Below are positions 10,245 to 18,340 of a DNA stretch of 64,000 nt, piece by piece. The stretch's first letter is position 1. The number at the start of each line of letters is the position of its first letter. Position numbers and translations under genes: made by a program. The notes beneath the pieces are model-generated. The model saw only the letters and a program-made list of their open reading frames with translations. It made no database searches and was not told the DNA's origin. Origin of the DNA: Parvimonas parva. Lineage in GTDB: Bacteria; Bacillota; Clostridia; Tissierellales; Peptoniphilaceae. The DNA is taken from assembly GCF_016552165.1 (NCBI RefSeq), contig NZ_JACVDA010000007.1, positions 1 to 64,000 of the forward strand. The letters run 5' to 3'.

Positions 10245-11173
10245 TATTCTCTAAGCTCCTTTCCTGTCATTTCTAAGAAAATATCTTCCAGTTTAGGTTT
10301 CTTTGAAAAAATTTCTTCATAAACTACATTGTTTTCATCAAGTAAATGAATTAATTTTTTAATGTTTCCTGTATCACTAGAATAATTAAAAGTTACTTGA
10401 TTTTCCTTCGCTTCAACATCAATTACTTCATCTTGTTTTTCTAAGATTGAAATAATTTCAGGTTTTATAAAACCTACAACTGTAATCTTTTCTTTTACAC
10501 TTACTCCATTAATCAAAGTTTGCATATCTCCGGTTAAGATATTTTTTCCATTATCCATAATAGAAATTTTATTGCAAAGATATTCAGCTTCATCTAAATA
10601 GTGAGTAGTATAAAGAATTGATGATCCATTTTCAGCTAAATTTTTAATTCCATCTAAGATAAACTTTCTGCTTTGAGCATCTACTGCAACTGTTGGCTCG
10701 TCTAAAATTACAAGTTCAGGCTTATGTGAAATACCACAAGCGATATTTAAACGTCTTTTAAGCCCACCTGATAGCTTCTTTTCCAACATTTTTTCATGAC
10801 TTTGAAGTCCTGTAAATTCAATAGCTTCATTTACAAGCCTTTTTCTTTCATTTTTATTAGATATATATAGACCACAAAAATAGTCGATATTTTCTTTTAC
10901 AGTTAAATTATTAAAAACAGCAAGTTCTTGAGGAACAATTCCAATTTTTTTCTTAATTTCATATTCACTAGAAATATCTTTTTTTCCAAAAACTTCAATA
11001 TTTCCACTGTCATATTTCAAAAGAGAAAGCATACACATTATTGAAGTCGTCTTTCCACAACCGTTTGGACCTATAAGTCCAAGTACATCTCCTTTTTCAA
11101 GAGATAAATTAAAATGGTCTAAAACAATTTTTTCTTTAAAACTTTTAATTAAATCTTCTATTTTTATAATCAT
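10244..11173 (-). CDS. ABC transporter ATP-binding protein (CcmA/DrrA type)
   Basis: The 309-aa ATPase has Walker A GPNGCGKTT near 37-45, Q-loop region GIVPQELAVF, signature LSGGLKRRLNIACG near 135-148, Walker B LVILDEPT near 155-162 and H-loop TTHYLDEA near 189. A C-terminal extension (about 220-309) is typical of DrrA-type exporters. I prefer the ATG at 11173 behind GGTGAGGTG over the upstream GTG. An extended -10 (TGaTATAAT, 11192-11197 plus the TG) lies so close that the leader would be only about 12 nt. It is divergent from the kinase gene, which suggests that system controls it. Confidence 0.93.
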   Translation of the reverse strand: MIIKIEDLIKSFKEKIVLDHFNLSLEKGDVLGLIGPNGCGKTTSIMCMLSLLKYDSGNIEVFGKKDISSEYEIKKKIGIVPQELAVFNNLTVKENIDYFCGLYISNKNERKRLVNEAIEFTGLQSHEKMLEKKLSGGLKRRLNIACGISHKPELVILDEPTVAVDAQSRKFILDGIKNLAENGSSILYTTHYLDEAEYLCNKISIMDNGKNILTGDMQTLINGVSVKEKITVVGFIKPEIISILEKQDEVIDVEAKENQVTFNYSSDTGNIKKLIHLLDENNVVYEEIFSKKPKLEDIFLEMTGKELRE

Positions 11174-11294
11174 AATTATCACCTCACCAATATTATATCA
11201 ACAAATTTTTTAAAAAATTAGTGTATTATGTAATTTTATCAATATGACAAATGTAATTTTTTGAAAAATATGGTAAAATATATTTGGTGATGAT

Positions 11295-12323
11295 ATGGTA
11301 TTTTTAAAATATTTTTTATTAAGTTTAATGTTTTTGTTTTCAGATAGCATAGGAGCAATTAATATTGCAATTTTTAGTTTAGTTTCTTTGAGTTTTATGC
11401 TCATTGTAGAAATTGAAGAAAATATTTATTACAGCTTTGTTTTGTCTGTGATTTTTTCTATTTTAATGTATTTTTTTCCGGAATTTAGATTTTTTAGCTT
11501 TGTTTTAATATACGCTTTGTATAAAAAATCGATATACAATGTTCCGATATTTTTGGTATTTTTAATTACCGGAGAATTTGATTTTTTAGCACTTTCTTTG
11601 CTTATAATTTGTCTATCTCAATATGATAGAGAACTTTATGAGAGAAAAATTTTCTATCATAGAGAATTTTTGAATTTTCATAAAGAAAAATATAAACTTC
11701 AAAAGAATTTAAAAAATTTATATCTTGAAGAAGAAAGAAAAAATTATGAAAATATTTTAAAAGAAAGAGAAAAAATTTCAAAAGAATTGCACAATTCGAT
11801 AGGACATACAATTTCAGCGTCTATTTTAGAGCTTAGAGCTTTAGAATTTATAGTTGAAGACAAAGAGGTTAAAACTTCTATTGAAAGAATTAGAGAAAAT
11901 TTATCCATCGGAATGGTTGATATAAGAAAAATAATTCACAATATGTATAAATCGTCTTTTGACTTGGAAAGTTATATTGGAAAATTAATTGATATTCCTA
12001 ATGTTAAAACAAAATTGATTTATAAAGTAAAAACGAAAATGAATGAAAATTTGAGTTTTGATATTTTAAGTATTGTTAAAGAGGCTTTTGCTAATTTTAC
12101 AAAACATTCAAATGGAGATAGCTTTACAGTTAAAATTATTGAAAATGAAAAGGCATATATTATCACAATTTTTGATAATGGAAAGGATATAAAATTTGAA
12201 AAGAGCGATGGACTTGGGATTTTGTCGATGGAGGAAATTGCAAGAAAGTACAGAGGACTTTTCAATGTAATTACAGATAATGGATTTAAGATAAATATTG
12301 CGATAGATAAGGGTGAAAAGTAA
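11295..12323 (+). CDS. Membrane sensor histidine kinase (NarL/DesK class)
   Basis: The first 110 residues form about five short spans without a large outside domain, so it probably senses in or through the membrane. A coiled coil (about 120-160) leads to the HisKA_3 site KELHNSIGH with the phospho-accepting H166. The HATPase domain has its N box (AFANFTKHSNG, near 258) and G boxes (DNGKDIKF, DGLGILSMEE). The gene abuts its response regulator (ATG overlap) and is divergent from the three-gene ABC operon, as in antibiotic-sensing systems. Confidence 0.92.
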   Translation: MVFLKYFLLSLMFLFSDSIGAINIAIFSLVSLSFMLIVEIEENIYYSFVLSVIFSILMYFFPEFRFFSFVLIYALYKKSIYNVPIFLVFLITGEFDFLALSLLIICLSQYDRELYERKIFYHREFLNFHKEKYKLQKNLKNLYLEEERKNYENILKEREKISKELHNSIGHTISASILELRALEFIVEDKEVKTSIERIRENLSIGMVDIRKIIHNMYKSSFDLESYIGKLIDIPNVKTKLIYKVKTKMNENLSFDILSIVKEAFANFTKHSNGDSFTVKIIENEKAYIITIFDNGKDIKFEKSDGLGILSMEEIARKYRGLFNVITDNGFKINIAIDKGEK

Positions 12324-12922
12324 TGAAAATTTTAATGGTTGATGACGATTCTTTGGTGTTAAACGCTTTAAGTACCATACTTGGAAAAAGTGGGTATGAG
12401 ATTGTACTTGCAACAACAGATTCAAAAAAAGCGATTGAAACATACAAAGAAAATAAAATTGACGTAGTAATTTTGGATATAAGAATGAAAGAAGTAAATG
12501 GAGTTGATGTTGCAATAGAAATTTTAGAATTTGACAAAGATGCCAAAATAATGCTCTTAACAACTTTCAATGATAGAGATGATATAATTAGAGCTTTAAA
12601 CAAAGGTGTTTTAGGAGTTATTTTAAAGGATAATGTTGCATCACTAATTCCTGCGATAGAAAGTGTAAGTCTTGGAAATAAAATTTTAGATAATGAACTG
12701 AATTTAAAAAATCTTTTTAATACTACAAAAAAAGATTTTAATCTTTTAACTCAAAAAGAGATTGAAATATTAGAACAAATTGCTAAGGGATTATCTAATA
12801 AAGAAATCTCTGAAAAATTATTTTTAAGTGAGGGAACTGTTAGAAATTATATTTCAGGAATTTTAGAAAAGTTAGAACTTAGAGATAGAACGCAACTTGC
12901 AATATATTATTATACGAAGTAA
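12323..12922 (+). CDS. Response regulator, NarL/FixJ family
   Basis: The 199-aa regulator has a receiver domain with acidic pocket D7-D9, phosphoacceptor D52 (VILDIRM) and K102 (ILKDN). A LuxR-type helix-turn-helix follows at about 135-195 (LTQKEIEILEQIAKGLSNKEI, with SEGTVRNYI as recognition helix region). It pairs with the kinase just upstream. The likely target is the divergent ABC transporter operon; no operator can be assigned by eye. Confidence 0.94.
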   Translation: MKILMVDDDSLVLNALSTILGKSGYEIVLATTDSKKAIETYKENKIDVVILDIRMKEVNGVDVAIEILEFDKDAKIMLLTTFNDRDDIIRALNKGVLGVILKDNVASLIPAIESVSLGNKILDNELNLKNLFNTTKKDFNLLTQKEIEILEQIAKGLSNKEISEKLFLSEGTVRNYISGILEKLELRDRTQLAIYYYTK

Positions 12923-12935
12923 TTGAAAGGAGAAT

Positions 12936-13385
12936 ATGGTGTTTAAAGAAAAATATTCTAAATTCTTTGAAAAAATCGGAAGAAGTAAATTTATGGTGTT
13001 ATCAACTTCAAAAGATGACTTTGTAACATCAAGAATGATGAGTATAATTGTGATTGATGAAAAATTTTATTTTCAAACGGATAAAAACTTTAAAAAATAT
13101 AATCAGATAATTGCAAATCCTAATGTATCTTTGTGTATTGATAATATTCAGATTAATGGGATATGTTGTGATGTCGGGAAACCTATTGAAAATAAAACAT
13201 TTTGTGAAATATTTAAAGAAAAATATCCAAGTTCATACAAAAATTATTCACTTTTAGAAAATGAACGTTTATTGGAAATTGAACCTATATATATTGAATG
13301 TTGGAATTATATTGAAGGAGTGCCTTATATAGAAGTATTTGATGTTAAAAATAAAAAATATACTATGAAAAAATATGTAAGATAA
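12936..13385 (+). CDS. Pyridoxamine 5'-phosphate oxidase-like flavoprotein
   Basis: The 149-aa protein fits the small split-barrel FMN-binding family: GRSKFMVLSTSKDDFVTSRMMS at the N-terminus, then YFQTDKNFKKYNQIIANPNVSLCIDNIQINGI, the usual K-x-x-Q/N-I-x-x-N-P block. It lacks the C-terminal part of true PdxH, so reductase or flavin/heme-binding roles are as likely as vitamin B6 work. It follows the response regulator by 13 nt with AAAGGAG and ends at a strong terminator, so it may belong to the same transcript. Confidence 0.8.
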   Translation: MVFKEKYSKFFEKIGRSKFMVLSTSKDDFVTSRMMSIIVIDEKFYFQTDKNFKKYNQIIANPNVSLCIDNIQINGICCDVGKPIENKTFCEIFKEKYPSSYKNYSLLENERLLEIEPIYIECWNYIEGVPYIEVFDVKNKKYTMKKYVR

Positions 13386-13410
13386 AAAGCCAACATTTCG
13401 TTGGCTTTTT
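13384..13410 (+). terminator. Terminator after the two-component/flavoprotein operon
   Basis: AAAAAGCCAAC (13384-13394) pairs with GTTGGCTTTTT (13400-13410) across a 5-nt loop. Confidence 0.95.
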
Positions 13411-13710
13411 GTTTTGAAACAAGGAGATTTCAGATTTTTGTTATATATAACATATAGTAAATTGTTTTTCTAACTGTTTTCATGTTATTTTTTTATTTTT
13501 TATTAAAAAAATATATTAGATTGATTAAAAAATAAATTTTATTTTGTATAAATATTTAATTTTATTTGAATAAATTTGCTAATTTTGATATAATGAAAGT
13601 TACAAATAGAGAATTTCAAAATGAAATTTTTATTTCACCATATTTACCTTTGAAAAATTATCTAAATTGAAAATATGGTATAATACTTAATAAGTGGAGG
13701 TGTATTAATT
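13411..13710. other. Very A+T-rich intergenic stretch with one promoter
   Basis: I see no gene here. The DNA is extremely A+T-rich. The only clear element is the extended -10 TGgTATAAT (13676-13684), 27 nt ahead of the asp23-like start, with GGAGG at 13696-13700. No good -35 is spaced correctly, which suits an extended -10 promoter. Confidence 0.6.
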
Positions 13711-14049
13711 ATGAATAAAAATAAGTTTGAAAATGGTAGCATCAAAATATCTAACGATATTTTTTATATGATTACCGCTATGGCAACTATTGAAGTTGAA
13801 GGAGTAAAATCTATCGTTGGTGTTCCATCTGATGCTGAAAAAATTAATGCAAAAAATTCTAAAAAAGGAATAGAAATTAATTTTCTAGAAAGTGGAATAG
13901 AAATTTCTGTTAAAGTTTCTGTTGAGTATGGACAAAAACTTGAAGAAATTGTAAAGAAAATTCAAGAAAATATAAAATTAAAAGTAGAAGTAATGACAAG
14001 TATTAAAGTTTTAGGAGTTAATATTTGCATTGAGTCTGTTGAAAAGTAG
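13711..14049 (+). CDS. Asp23/Gls24 family envelope stress protein
   Basis: A 112-aa Asp23/Gls24 domain: GSIKISNDIFYMITAMATIEVEGV at the N-terminus, a central beta region IEISVKVSVEYGQKLEEIVKKIQENIK, and the terminal V-LGVNICIE. In Firmicutes this member (YqhY-like) sits just before nusB, exactly as here, and is linked to lipid/malonyl-CoA balance and membrane stress. It is soluble, with no anchoring partner in view. First gene of the long nusB-xseAB run. Confidence 0.93.
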   Translation: MNKNKFENGSIKISNDIFYMITAMATIEVEGVKSIVGVPSDAEKINAKNSKKGIEINFLESGIEISVKVSVEYGQKLEEIVKKIQENIKLKVEVMTSIKVLGVNICIESVEK

Positions 14050-14058
14050 AGAGGGTTT

Positions 14059-14469
14059 ATGACTAGAAGTGAGGCACGTGAGTGGTGTATGAAGTTGATA
14101 TATCAATTAAGTATCCACAACAGTTTTAAATGTGATGAGATAGAAAGTTTTATCGAATATTTTGATTTACCAAGTAATGAGCTTAAATATATTAGAAAAA
14201 ACTGTAAATCTATAATCGATAATATTGATGATATTGACAACATAATAAAAGAAAATTTAGAGGGTTGCTGGAATTACAGTAGAATAGCTAAGATTGACTT
14301 GGCGATTCTTAGAGTTGCAGTTAACGAAATTTATTATTTAGACGACATTCCTGAGAGTGTTGCCATAAATGAGGCTATTGAGATTGCTAATAAATATTCC
14401 ACTGACGCCTCATATAAATTTGTAAATGGAATACTTGGAACTATTGTTCGAGCAAAAAATAAAATTTAA
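14059..14469 (+). CDS. nusB: Transcription antitermination factor NusB
   Basis: NusB joins NusE (S10) on boxA RNA to keep RNA polymerase going through rRNA operons. The 136-aa all-helical protein shows MTRSEAREWCMKLIYQLS at the start and the strongly conserved C-terminal block RIAKIDLAILRVAVNEI, IPESVAINEAIEIANKYS and FVNGILGTI. Length and position (after asp23, before xseA) are those of the family. Confidence 0.96.
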   Translation: MTRSEAREWCMKLIYQLSIHNSFKCDEIESFIEYFDLPSNELKYIRKNCKSIIDNIDDIDNIIKENLEGCWNYSRIAKIDLAILRVAVNEIYYLDDIPESVAINEAIEIANKYSTDASYKFVNGILGTIVRAKNKI

Positions 14470-14484
14470 TTTTGGGAGTTTGCT

Positions 14485-14832
14485 ATGGGTTTATTAAATA
14501 CTTTATTGTTAATTGGATTTATTGCTATTCCTTTTATAGGGATTGCTGTGTCAACTTATTTAGTAGGAACTGCTGATAAAAGAAAATGGATTGTTTATCC
14601 TATTTTTAGTGCGATTTGTATTGCTATTTTCGTATTTTTTAAATACAGTATGAATGTAAACTTTTTACGTTGGAGACAGTTTTACTTAATGGTTGCTTTT
14701 TATGTTCCGGTTGTTTGTAGTTTAATGGCTTTCATAGCAGTACCTAAATTATCTATAAAATCATTGAAGGAACATATATTACCTATTTTGAGTATTTTTG
14801 TTATTTCAGGGGTACTTTTAATGGTTTATTAA
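14485..14832 (+). CDS. Small membrane protein, unknown function (115 aa)
   Basis: Four hydrophobic spans are evident (about 5-27, 36-53, 63-85 and 95-114), joined by short charged loops. No motif is recognised. It sits between nusB and xseA with short gaps and clear ribosome sites, so it is translated as part of that operon. Nothing in the sequence indicates a substrate or enzyme activity. Confidence 0.8.
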   Translation: MGLLNTLLLIGFIAIPFIGIAVSTYLVGTADKRKWIVYPIFSAICIAIFVFFKYSMNVNFLRWRQFYLMVAFYVPVVCSLMAFIAVPKLSIKSLKEHILPILSIFVISGVLLMVY

Positions 14833-14845
14833 TAGGAGAATTTTG

Positions 14846-16045
14846 ATGACAACATTTAAGGTAAAAGAGGTTAGTAAGTATATTTCCAATATACTTAGAA
14901 GAGATTCTTTTTTATCCAATATTAGTGTTGAAGGTGAAGTATCTAATTTTAAAAAGTCCGGTGGTCATAGTTATTTTAGTATCAAAGATGATGAAGCTGT
15001 GCTTAAATGTGTAGTCTTTAAAACAGTTCCGATTGCAAGTAGTTTAAATCTTACTGACGGACAAAAGGTTGTTGTAACCGGAACTATTATGACTTACGAA
15101 AAGGGAAGTTACTACCAAATACTTTGTAAAAATGTTGAAAGGGTTGGTCTTGGAAATTTATATGAACAATTTTTAGCCTTAAAGGAAAAGCTTTCAAAGG
15201 AGGGCCTTTTTAATGTTGAATTTAAAAAGCCTATTCCAAAGTTTCCTAAAAATATTGGAGTTGTTACAGCTAAGAATGGAGCTGCAATTCGTGATATTTT
15301 AAATACTTTAAGAAGAAGATATAGAATTGCAAATATTTATTTTTATCCTGCAAAGGTGCAAGGTATTGGTGCAAGTGATGAGATAGCTGAGGGTGTTAAG
15401 TACTTAGATTCGCTAGATTTTATTGATACAATTATAGTTGGTAGAGGTGGAGGTTCTTTTGAAGATTTGAATGCGTTTAATGATGAAAATCTTATTAGAA
15501 CCATTTTTAATTGTAAAAAACCGATCATATCAGCTGTTGGACACGAGATAGATACAATGCTTACGGATTTTGTTGCAGATAAAAGAGCGGCAACTCCAAC
15601 GGCAGGAGCAGAGCTTTCATCAGTTAGTATGGACGAAATAAGAGAATTTTTATCTCAGGCTGAGAAGAAACTTAATAAAAATATATTGGAAGAAATTTCT
15701 GCTGATAAAATTCAGCTGGAACATTTGAAAAAAGAATTGGAATATTATAATCCGGCTAATAGAATAACTACATTAAAGGAAAATTTGGAGAATTTGAAAA
15801 AGTCTTTAGATGAAAAGATTATCGCAGTTTTTAATTATAATAAACAGTTACTTGATTTTAAAAGACAATCTTTAGAGATTATTAATCCAAATAGTGTTTT
15901 ACAAAGAGGTTATAGCATTATTTATAATGAGAATGATGAGATTGTAAATGATATTAAAGCTGTAAATGTAGGAGATTCTTTGAAACTTAAAGTTTCTAAT
16001 GGAGAGATTATTTCTGATGTTAAGGAGATTGTAGATGGCAATTAA
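14846..16045 (+). CDS. xseA: Exodeoxyribonuclease VII large subunit
   Basis: XseA with XseB degrades single-stranded DNA from both ends. The ATG at 14846 follows TAGGAG; the open frame begins one codon earlier at a TTG. The 399-aa protein has the N-terminal OB fold (VSKYISNILRRDSFLSNISVEGEVSNFK, SGHSYFSIKD), the catalytic block GVVTAKNGAAIRDIL and IIVGRGGGSFEDLNAFNDE, SAVGHEIDTMLTDFVADKRAATPTAGAE, and a coiled-coil C-terminus. It overlaps xseB by 11 nt. Confidence 0.97.
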   Translation: MTTFKVKEVSKYISNILRRDSFLSNISVEGEVSNFKKSGGHSYFSIKDDEAVLKCVVFKTVPIASSLNLTDGQKVVVTGTIMTYEKGSYYQILCKNVERVGLGNLYEQFLALKEKLSKEGLFNVEFKKPIPKFPKNIGVVTAKNGAAIRDILNTLRRRYRIANIYFYPAKVQGIGASDEIAEGVKYLDSLDFIDTIIVGRGGGSFEDLNAFNDENLIRTIFNCKKPIISAVGHEIDTMLTDFVADKRAATPTAGAELSSVSMDEIREFLSQAEKKLNKNILEEISADKIQLEHLKKELEYYNPANRITTLKENLENLKKSLDEKIIAVFNYNKQLLDFKRQSLEIINPNSVLQRGYSIIYNENDEIVNDIKAVNVGDSLKLKVSNGEIISDVKEIVDGN

Positions 16046-16292
16046 ATTAGAAAATTACGATAAGGGAATAGAAGAACTTATAAAAATCGTAAATACTCTG
16101 GAAAAGGAACAATTAAGCCTTGAAAAGAGTATTGAATTATATAAAAAGGGAATGAAACTTCACAAAGAATTAGTTGAAATATTGGAAAAAGAAGAGGGCA
16201 GACTATTTTTATTTGATGAAAAAGCAGAAGATGAAGAGAAAAAATTTGTTGAAAAGACATTAGAAGACGGACAAGTGAGTTTGGAATTGTAA
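16035..16292 (+). CDS. xseB: Exodeoxyribonuclease VII small subunit
   Basis: An 85-aa helical protein: YDKGIEELIKIVNTLEKEQLSLEKSIELYKKGM is the family hallmark. Several copies bind the coiled coil of XseA. It overlaps xseA at its start and ispA at its stop (TAATG), so the three are tightly coupled. Confidence 0.96.
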   Translation: MAIKLENYDKGIEELIKIVNTLEKEQLSLEKSIELYKKGMKLHKELVEILEKEEGRLFLFDEKAEDEEKKFVEKTLEDGQVSLEL

Positions 16293-17140
16293 TGGAAAAA
16301 TTTTTAAGTTTAATTAAAAAAGATAAACAAATTATTGAAGATAGACTTAATTTAGTTTATAAAAATGAAAATGAGTTTGAAAAAATGTGTGCTTATTCTT
16401 TTTCCGTTGGTGGAAAGAGAATAAGGGCTATTTTGCTTTTAGAGGCTTATAAAAGTTACAAGGAAGTTTGTGATTTGGCTTTAGATTTTTCCGTTGCCAT
16501 TGAGCTTATTCACAATTATTCTCTAGTTCATGACGACTTGCCTGAAATGGACGATGATAAATTTAGACGTGGAGTTCTGTCCGTTTATGGTAAATTCGGA
16601 CAGTCAAATGCCGTTTTAGTCGGCGATGAGCTTTTAAATAATGCTAATTTGATTATGGTTAAGGCTATAAAAAGTCTTGAAAATATTGATGAAATCAAAA
16701 ATGCACTATCTTCAAGTGAAATAATTTTAAATTCAAGTGGTATAAATGGAATGATTTACGGTCAATTTTTAGACCTTGAAAATAAAATAGACTCTTTAAA
16801 CGACATTGAAATTATAAATTCTTTAAAAACAGGAGAACTTTTCAAGGCATCTATCTTAGCAGGGGCAAAACTTGCAGGAGCAGGCGATAAAGATTTAATT
16901 TGCTTGGAAAACTATGCTAAAAGTTTAGGACTTGTATTTCAACTTCAAGATGATTTGTTTGATTTTGATGAGGATATAAGACTAAATAAAAAAACTTTTG
17001 CTACAATTTTGGGAAAAACTGAAGTTGAAGAAAAAATAGAAAAGTTAAATAAATTTGCTTTTGAACAGATAAATAAAATTTCCGGAAAAAAAGAATTTTT
17101 TGTAAATTTTATAGATTTTATGAAAAAAAGGACTTACTAA
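16292..17140 (+). CDS. ispA: Polyprenyl synthetase (geranyl/farnesyl diphosphate synthase)
   Basis: The 282-aa all-helical enzyme condenses IPP with allylic diphosphates. It has the first Asp-rich motif HDDLPEMDDD with the RRG that follows, the GKRIRAILLLEAY segment at the N-terminus and the second Asp-rich motif FQLQDDLFDFDED. The spacing of DDxxxxD suits the bacterial IspA type. It lies between xseB and tlyA. Many Firmicutes have dxs at that point; here it is absent. Confidence 0.94.
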   Translation: MEKFLSLIKKDKQIIEDRLNLVYKNENEFEKMCAYSFSVGGKRIRAILLLEAYKSYKEVCDLALDFSVAIELIHNYSLVHDDLPEMDDDKFRRGVLSVYGKFGQSNAVLVGDELLNNANLIMVKAIKSLENIDEIKNALSSSEIILNSSGINGMIYGQFLDLENKIDSLNDIEIINSLKTGELFKASILAGAKLAGAGDKDLICLENYAKSLGLVFQLQDDLFDFDEDIRLNKKTFATILGKTEVEEKIEKLNKFAFEQINKISGKKEFFVNFIDFMKKRTY

Positions 17141-17871
17141 TGGAAAGAGCTGATATTTGTTTACTTAAACTTGGTCTTGCAAAGTCAAGAACTCACGCAA
17201 AGAACATTATTTTAGAAAAAAGAGCTTTTCATGACGGAAAAGTTATAGAAAAAGCATCTTTACTTGTTGATGATAATTTAGTTACTGTAAATTCTACTGT
17301 TGAAGATACATATGTTGGTAGGGGTGCAATAAAATTAGACTCAGCAATTAAAAATTTTGAACTTGATTTAAAAGATTTGGTTTGCATGGATATTGGAGCA
17401 TCAACCGGTGGTTTTACTCAAATTATGCTTAACGAAAAAGCAAAAAAAGTTTATGCAATAGATGTCGGGACGAATCAACTTGTAGATAGTTTGTTGAATG
17501 ATGAAAGAGTTGTGAGCTTGGAAAACACAAATTTTAGATATTTAGATTTTGAAGTGATAGGTGAAAAAGTAGATTTTATTTCTATTGATGTTTCTTTTAT
17601 TTCTTTAAAATATATTTTTGAAAATTTGTATAAATTTTTAAAAGAGGATAGCAAAATTGTTGCACTTATAAAGCCACAATTTGAATGTGAGGGCAAAAGT
17701 TTAAATAAAAAAGGGATTGTAAAGTCTAAAAAAGTTATAGAAAATGTTGTTGAAAAAGTAAAACTTTATGCACTTGCAAATAAACTTGAAGTGATTGAAA
17801 TAATTGATTCCCCAATTCTTGGTGGAGATGGAAATAAAGAAAAATTAGCGCTTATTAAAGGAATTTTTTAA
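17140..17871 (+). CDS. tlyA: TlyA-family rRNA 2'-O-methyltransferase (S4 + FtsJ domains)
   Basis: The 243-aa protein has an N-terminal S4 RNA-binding domain (about 1-60; RADICLLKLGLAKSRTHAKN) and a Rossmann methyltransferase with SAM motif DIGASTGGFTQIML near 83-96. The K-D-K-E type catalytic residues are suggested by DVSFISL and LIKPQFE. TlyA proteins 2'-O-methylate cytidines in rRNA and set capreomycin sensitivity; older annotation calls them hemolysins. Tightly linked to ispA (TAATG) and argR. Confidence 0.93.
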   Translation: MERADICLLKLGLAKSRTHAKNIILEKRAFHDGKVIEKASLLVDDNLVTVNSTVEDTYVGRGAIKLDSAIKNFELDLKDLVCMDIGASTGGFTQIMLNEKAKKVYAIDVGTNQLVDSLLNDERVVSLENTNFRYLDFEVIGEKVDFISIDVSFISLKYIFENLYKFLKEDSKIVALIKPQFECEGKSLNKKGIVKSKKVIENVVEKVKLYALANKLEVIEIIDSPILGGDGNKEKLALIKGIF

Positions 17872-17880
17872 GAGGATTTT

Positions 17881-18333
17881 ATGAAAAAATATACAAGACA
17901 GAGAATTATTTTAGATTTAGTAGAAAATAACGAGATAAAGACACAAGAGGAACTTTCCGAGTGCTTAGAAAAAAAAGGTATTCATTCTACACAAGCTACT
18001 GTTTCAAGAGATATTAAAGAGTTAAAAATTTTAAAGGTACAAAATAAAAACGGAGAGTATAAGTACAAAGTTGTCGATTCTATGTATGACTCTTTAGATG
18101 AAAGACTTAATAAAATTTGTAAACTTGCCATTTTGTCTATGAAACATAATGGAGATATGATACTCATAAAGACAATTCCACATACAGCAAGTATTTGTGG
18201 AACTTACATTGAAAGTGCTAAACTTAAAATGGTAAGTGGAATTGTTACGGGAACGGATACGATTTTTATTGCAGTTGATGATAAATCATTTTTAGATGAG
18301 GTTATTGAAGATATAAAGAAACTTTTAAGGTAG
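17881..18333 (+). CDS. argR: Arginine repressor ArgR/AhrC
   Basis: The 150-aa protein has an N-terminal winged helix (about 1-70; TRQRIILDLVENNEIKTQEEL, STQATVSRDIKELKILKV) and a C-terminal hexamerisation/arginine-binding domain with HTASICGTYIES and the VTGTDTIFIAV stretch. In this neighbourhood (tlyA-argR-recN) it is the standard Firmicute arrangement. No arginine biosynthesis gene is in the window, so its targets lie elsewhere. Confidence 0.95.
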   Translation: MKKYTRQRIILDLVENNEIKTQEELSECLEKKGIHSTQATVSRDIKELKILKVQNKNGEYKYKVVDSMYDSLDERLNKICKLAILSMKHNGDMILIKTIPHTASICGTYIESAKLKMVSGIVTGTDTIFIAVDDKSFLDEVIEDIKKLLR

Positions 18334-18340
18334 GGATAGT

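Noticed and set aside
12108-12603. Minus-strand ORFs across the kinase/regulator junction
   Set aside because: They are shadows of two genes with clear family motifs.
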